Positions 60,173 through 64,000 of a DNA stretch of 64,000 nt are shown one piece after another. The notes below the pieces were generated by a model. The model searched no databases. It worked only from the letters and a program-made list of their open reading frames with translations, and was not told the DNA's origin. The stretch covers positions 1,178,001 to 1,242,000 of the forward strand of contig NZ_CP059973.1 in the NCBI RefSeq assembly GCF_009193295.2, in the 5' to 3' direction. Source of the DNA: Bacteroides luhongzhouii. GTDB taxonomy: Bacteria > Bacteroidota > Bacteroidia > Bacteroidales > Bacteroidaceae. The number at the start of each line of letters is the position of its first letter. The first letter of the stretch is position 1. The position numbers and the translations under genes are program-made.

Positions 60173-61939
60173 TTAATTCTCTTTGCTATCTATTACGTTC
60201 CAATTCCTGAAGTCATACACGCGTGATTCTTTTCCATGCGAAACATTCAGGAAACGTCCGTTCACAGCTTGTTCCATCCATGGGTTTGAATACAAAGGCC
60301 AATTTTCATAATCTATCTTTTCTCCGTTGACAAAACGTCCGTAATTATAGATAATTTTCAGTGTATCACCGCTAAGTGAGTGATAAATGGTCTGTCGATA
60401 TTCCGGATTGGTAACGATGTATTCCAGTTTCGTTGTTTTCAGTATATCTTCTGCAAACAGGTCTAAAGCTGTTTTCGTTCCTGTGGGTTGATATTTATCC
60501 GGCAAACAGGTCTCTATGACTGCGGCAGTACCACGTTGGTCGCAGCGTAACATCTTATGTTTTACTCCACGAAATACCCGGTCTTCGTCCCAGGTGTATG
60601 GATGACAGAATTTTACGGCAAACAGAACACTTCCCCCGTCAAAGAATATCCAACCGGATTCGTCCTCTTTCATTTGTTTTATCGCGTCGATAGGCACAAC
60701 TCCTGTCACATACGGATGAGGTTCTTCCGATTCTATTTTATACATGGCCAGCAACGTACCGTTATGCTGGAGCACTTGTTCGCGGCAAGTAGCTCCGAAA
60801 AGGCTTTCGGCTGATCTACCATAATGGCTGATGTGAGTCAGGAAGAAAGTACTTGCCGGCGCATCCGATTCCCACACCAGTTTCCACCGGCGCATCTGCG
60901 CGCTCCATCCCAAGCTGATTCCATCCCATTGACTAGCCAATCCATACGTTTTGTTGATATACGTATATTTCTTGAATCCCCATGGATAGTTGAGTTGTGC
61001 AAATGGAGTCATATCATGCGATTCTTTATGCACGTATGCCTTCTTTCTATCCGACGCTATATGCTGTATAATCTCTGGTACACGATAGGAAGAAACGGCT
61101 GCCAGTACAGAATAAAAACCTTCATTGTTCACAATCAATTCTCCGTTTTCATACTTTTGCTCTAATACCGGATTGGGACCACCACCAAAAAACAACCAGC
61201 CCAAAAGTGGATAAGGACTCATCATGTGGGGAGAACAAGCAAAATAATATTCCCGTAAAGAGGAAGAGATGAAATAACCATTCAACCATTCGGGTGCCAT
61301 GTTAAGTAAATGCCATTCAAGCGTCATTTGCACCTGTTTCTTAAATTCAGCATCCTTGCTGTGGTCGTATAAAGAAAGAAGGCAAGTGATATAGAATGTG
61401 CCGTATGTAGGAGAATCAAACTCTTTGATACCATAACGTACTGTCTTATCCATTACATCCATCAGTACTGAACGGCAATGTGTCATTACCGTGTCGGCTT
61501 TCCCCCAGTCGGGGAAAGCCAGTGCGGTAAGATATCCAGCTGTTTTAAACATTAGTCTATGATTTTCAGTACTTCCATCTGCCAGGTAATCCTCGCTCGT
61601 CATGCGTTTCCGTACCTTTTCTTTCAGTTCTTTCGTGTACACAGACTGAAAGCGTAGGTACGCATCGATATTCTGATGACAATCGAACATATCGAAGGGT
61701 GCATCTTCCTGCATCCGGTTCAGCATATCCAGGGCATACTTGACGTCTTTCTTTGTTTCCAGACGAGCCAGAACGAATCCCATTGCTGTCTTGATATCAT
61801 TATCTCCCCAATATTGGTCATTCGGCCGAGCTTTGGAGTAATAATCAAGGAGATACTTTTTCCGCTCGTCAAAAGAAGACGCAGAGGTGAGAGAGAGAAA
61901 CAGAAAAGCAAATGCCAGTAAAATCAACAGCTTTTTCAT
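60173..61939 (-). CDS. Secreted protein of unknown family, probably alpha/alpha-toroid (candidate lyase or hydrolase)
   Basis: I do not recognise this 588-residue protein. It has a signal peptide (to about 20), an alpha-helical first half rich in aromatic residues (about 25-300) and a beta-rich second half (about 380-580). The helical half holds DGSTENHRLMFKTAGY (Asn126-His127) and EFDSPTYGTFY (Tyr179). Several toroid polysaccharide lyases (for example PL8, PL15, PL17, PL21) use Asn, His and Tyr, with a helical toroid followed by beta-sandwich layers. The gene lies 2 bases after SusD and before the GH78-like gene. A lyase would supply the unsaturated ends needed by GH105, but this is inference. 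Confidence 0.55.
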   Translation of the reverse strand: MKKLLILLAFAFLFLSLTSASSFDERKKYLLDYYSKARPNDQYWGDNDIKTAMGFVLARLETKKDVKYALDMLNRMQEDAPFDMFDCHQNIDAYLRFQSVYTKELKEKVRKRMTSEDYLADGSTENHRLMFKTAGYLTALAFPDWGKADTVMTHCRSVLMDVMDKTVRYGIKEFDSPTYGTFYITCLLSLYDHSKDAEFKKQVQMTLEWHLLNMAPEWLNGYFISSSLREYYFACSPHMMSPYPLLGWLFFGGGPNPVLEQKYENGELIVNNEGFYSVLAAVSSYRVPEIIQHIASDRKKAYVHKESHDMTPFAQLNYPWGFKKYTYINKTYGLASQWDGISLGWSAQMRRWKLVWESDAPASTFFLTHISHYGRSAESLFGATCREQVLQHNGTLLAMYKIESEEPHPYVTGVVPIDAIKQMKEDESGWIFFDGGSVLFAVKFCHPYTWDEDRVFRGVKHKMLRCDQRGTAAVIETCLPDKYQPTGTKTALDLFAEDILKTTKLEYIVTNPEYRQTIYHSLSGDTLKIIYNYGRFVNGEKIDYENWPLYSNPWMEQAVNGRFLNVSHGKESRVYDFRNWNVIDSKEN

Positions 61940-61941
61940 AC

Positions 61942-63552
61942 TTAATATCCTTTACTTTGTTTCATTAATGGATTCGTTCTTAATTCACTTTCAGGGATCG
62001 GAAGATAATAGTCTTGTGGATCGTAATGTACAGTTCCTGCCTTTGTTGAAGGATATTTGGCCAATTCCTGTTCCAGTATTCCCCAACGGCAGATATCATA
62101 CCAACGGGTATTCTCAAAGAATAATTCTTTGTAGCGTTCTTCTTGAAGGATTTCCATGGTGACAGTTGAAAAATCTTCTCCTTTTGTACCGGGTACGTCA
62201 TAGTTGCTTTCGCCCCATGCGCGGCGGCGGACTTTGTTCACATACTCGGTAGCCACATCTACAGAGTTCAACTTGAGCATTACTTCGGCATACATCAGAT
62301 AAATATCTGCCAAGCGGATGATATCTACATTCTTGGTCGAGAATACAGGTGAAGACACGTTATAGAAGTCGGTATACTTGCGTGCGTAATATCTGTAATC
62401 GGGCACATTCGTATCTGCCTTTATAAATGTAATGCCGGTAGTGGTTGTACTCCAAGCCTGCCATGTATAATCGTATAATGTAGCTTCATACAGACGCGGA
62501 TCGTCGCCGAATCGTGCAGCAGTACGTTGATCGACGAAATAATTGTTCCAGGCACCCGGAGCTCCTCCGAAAATACGAACCAGGTGATGTTGAGGGGCAT
62601 CATCATAGGCACTTCCTGATGAGAGATAATATTGCAGGGAGAAGATACATTCAGGATTATTGTCCGTATGCTGGATGTAATCTGTAAAGTTGACCGGTTT
62701 GTCCAATTTAAAGCGGCTATCACCTATAACTTTCTCAAACTCTGTTTTGGCATTGGCAAAGTCACTCATGTATAGATACACTTTTCCAAGTAATGCGTGT
62801 ACGGCGGGTTTTTGAGCCCATCCTTGGTCTTTTGTATAATCAGTGTCTGTATAGCCGGGTCCGGGTACTGCCATATTGACCGGAATCTGGTTGTCTCCAA
62901 TGCAGGTTTCGGCTCTTTTCAGATCTTTGATTATTAATTGATAACATTCTTCAATAGTTGATCTGGCTGTAATAGCATTGCTAGCATCTGCAATACCTTC
63001 CATCAGAATAATTCCTTTCGCATCCTTATTGTTTGGATAAGTTCCCCCGAAAGAAGGTCCCTGTTCTCCGAATAGGCGTAATAGATCGAAATGTATAAAT
63101 GCTCTTAAGAATAGACTTTCACCCTGAAAGTTCATTACCATTGTCTTTTTCTCTTCATCCAGCGCTTCCAGGTCTACGTGGTCTATCAAGTCCAGCATGA
63201 GATTGGTAGAAGCCAAAGCTTTGTAATATTTAATGTAGGCCTCTTCTACATTCTTGTTGCTGGAAGTAAGCCCATTGATAGCCCATTGATTCCGTTGTTC
63301 TTCACCCAGCCAATCGATATCCATTTCATGCGACATGGTTGCCATATATTCGGTTTGTCTTCCATAAAGATGGATAGAACCGAGTGACCTGTAAGCACTT
63401 CCTAAAAACTCGCCTAACTTGGCAGGGTTTTTTTGTATAATTTCTCCAATATTATCGTCCGATACAGACGTTGTTAGAGGGTGATCCAGAAAATCGCTGC
63501 ATGCTGATGTCAGAAGCAGACATCCTGCTATGAACATATATTTAATTTTCAT
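61942..63552 (-). CDS. SusD-like nutrient-binding lipoprotein of the right-hand PUL
   Basis: The 536-residue lipoprotein has Cys18 (LLTSACSDFLDHPL) as its anchor. It contains the SusD texts GESLFLRAFIHFDLLRLFGE, IRLADIYLMYAEVMLKLNSV and ENTRWYDICRWGILE. It pairs with the SusC whose end lies 18 bases upstream. The ligand is inferred from neighbours to be a rhamnose/galactose/uronate glycan. Confidence 0.94.
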   Translation of the reverse strand: MKIKYMFIAGCLLLTSACSDFLDHPLTTSVSDDNIGEIIQKNPAKLGEFLGSAYRSLGSIHLYGRQTEYMATMSHEMDIDWLGEEQRNQWAINGLTSSNKNVEEAYIKYYKALASTNLMLDLIDHVDLEALDEEKKTMVMNFQGESLFLRAFIHFDLLRLFGEQGPSFGGTYPNNKDAKGIILMEGIADASNAITARSTIEECYQLIIKDLKRAETCIGDNQIPVNMAVPGPGYTDTDYTKDQGWAQKPAVHALLGKVYLYMSDFANAKTEFEKVIGDSRFKLDKPVNFTDYIQHTDNNPECIFSLQYYLSSGSAYDDAPQHHLVRIFGGAPGAWNNYFVDQRTAARFGDDPRLYEATLYDYTWQAWSTTTTGITFIKADTNVPDYRYYARKYTDFYNVSSPVFSTKNVDIIRLADIYLMYAEVMLKLNSVDVATEYVNKVRRRAWGESNYDVPGTKGEDFSTVTMEILQEERYKELFFENTRWYDICRWGILEQELAKYPSTKAGTVHYDPQDYYLPIPESELRTNPLMKQSKGY

Positions 63553-63570
63553 ATTTATATTTTTATCTGA

Positions 63571-64000
63571 TTAAAAACCAACATTAAGACCAAATGAAAT
63601 AGAACGGGATTGCGGATATTGTGTTAAATTATACACTCCCTGTTCGGCATTGTTATTGCCTATAAATTCAGGATCAAATCCTTTGAATTTAGTAAATGTC
63701 AGTGCATTTTCTACTCCTACATAAATTTTCAGTTTTGATAATTTCATTTTAGATACTACTGATTTATTGAAATTATATCCTAGCTGAATGTTTTTTAATC
63801 TCAAGTATGAACCATCTTCAACCATGTATGAGTTGGGCAATTGATAGTTGTGGGTAGCATTTCCCAGACGAGGTTGGCTGGTATGAGGATTGTTGGGTGT
63901 CCATGCATTCCACACATCTGGAGTTGAGTTCCAGTCAGCGTTCATATTTTCAAGGCATTGTTTGGTATTATTGTATATATCTCTGTCTGCTACTCCCTGC
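63571..64000 (-). CDS. SusC-like TonB-dependent transporter, C-terminal part (continues beyond window)
   Basis: The frame is open to the right edge, so the gene's 5' part lies outside; the methionine at 63945 is internal. The ~143 visible residues read GVADRDIYNN at the edge, then SQPRLGNATHNYQLPNSYMV and DGSYLRLKNIQLGYNF. They end SISFGLNVGF, the usual last strand of a SusC barrel. It is co-transcribed with SusD, the 588-residue protein and the GH78-like protein. Confidence 0.92.
   Translation of the reverse strand, partial: QGVADRDIYNNTKQCLENMNADWNSTPDVWNAWTPNNPHTSQPRLGNATHNYQLPNSYMVEDGSYLRLKNIQLGYNFNKSVVSKMKLSKLKIYVGVENALTFTKFKGFDPEFIGNNNAEQGVYNLTQYPQSRSISFGLNVGF

Overview
The window looks like a chromosome segment of a gut Bacteroides, probably from the B. 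thetaiotaomicron / ovatus / xylanisolvens group. The genus call rests on four complete or partial SusC/SusD-type outer-membrane systems, many secreted glycoside hydrolases and lipoproteins, low G+C coding sequence, and promoters with the Bacteroides -7 element TAnnTTTG, several with TTTG about 19-22 bases upstream. The species is not determined. No rRNA, tRNA, CRISPR array, transposase or integrase was seen.

Layout. (1) 2-9223 (+): a five-gene operon entering from the left edge, with a fimbrillin-like surface protein, SusC, SusD, a zinc-metallohydrolase lipoprotein and a DUF4302 lipoprotein. It looks like a surface capture and import system, possibly for protein or peptide. (2) 9384-15062: housekeeping genes ychF, panE-like and lgt (+), facing mutS (-). 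(3) 15063-15712: a 650-base non-coding stretch with a well-formed promoter driving a probable ~64-nt RNA, and a four-unit palindrome array. (4) 15713-31286: a divergent polysaccharide utilisation locus (PUL). Leftward are SusC, SusD, a degenerate GH99-like lipoprotein and a phosphoesterase/GH99-like fusion. Rightward are a GH92 mannosidase, a metallophosphoesterase and an alkaline phosphatase. A membrane-anchored regulator with a winged-helix/BTAD (SARP-like) cytoplasmic part sits at the leftward end. The gene set suggests an alpha-mannan or mannose glycan carrying phosphate. (5) 31360-36914: an EamA transporter, an AAA/DUF1703 protein and a GH78 rhamnosidase, the last two noticeably richer in G+C. 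(6) 37649-45106: housekeeping genes leuS, yitT-type, rdgB, an OmpA lipoprotein, nadA and trmH-type. (7) 45432-64000: a second PUL, with GH27, a membrane regulator candidate, GH105, a large probable clan GH-A enzyme and GH2. Facing it are a GH78-like protein, an unrecognised probable toroid protein, SusD and a SusC that runs off the right edge. The set suggests a galactose-, rhamnose- and uronate-containing plant glycan.

The strongest new observation is in the divergent promoter region 26594-26723. Each promoter of the mannan-type PUL carries three imperfect repeats of the form YATTAAK at an exact 11-base period. On both sides the promoter-proximal repeat ends exactly 9 bases before the -7 box. 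This is the geometry known for SARP activators, and a membrane-bound SARP-like protein is encoded at the end of the same locus. I infer a one-component, transmembrane, carbohydrate-sensing SARP switch.

The second is a pair of intergenic arrays (15496-15592 and 58128-58231), unrelated in sequence but alike in plan. Each has four 14-16-base palindromes at a 22-23-base period, enclosed in a ~100-base overall dyad whose outer units pair through extended arms.
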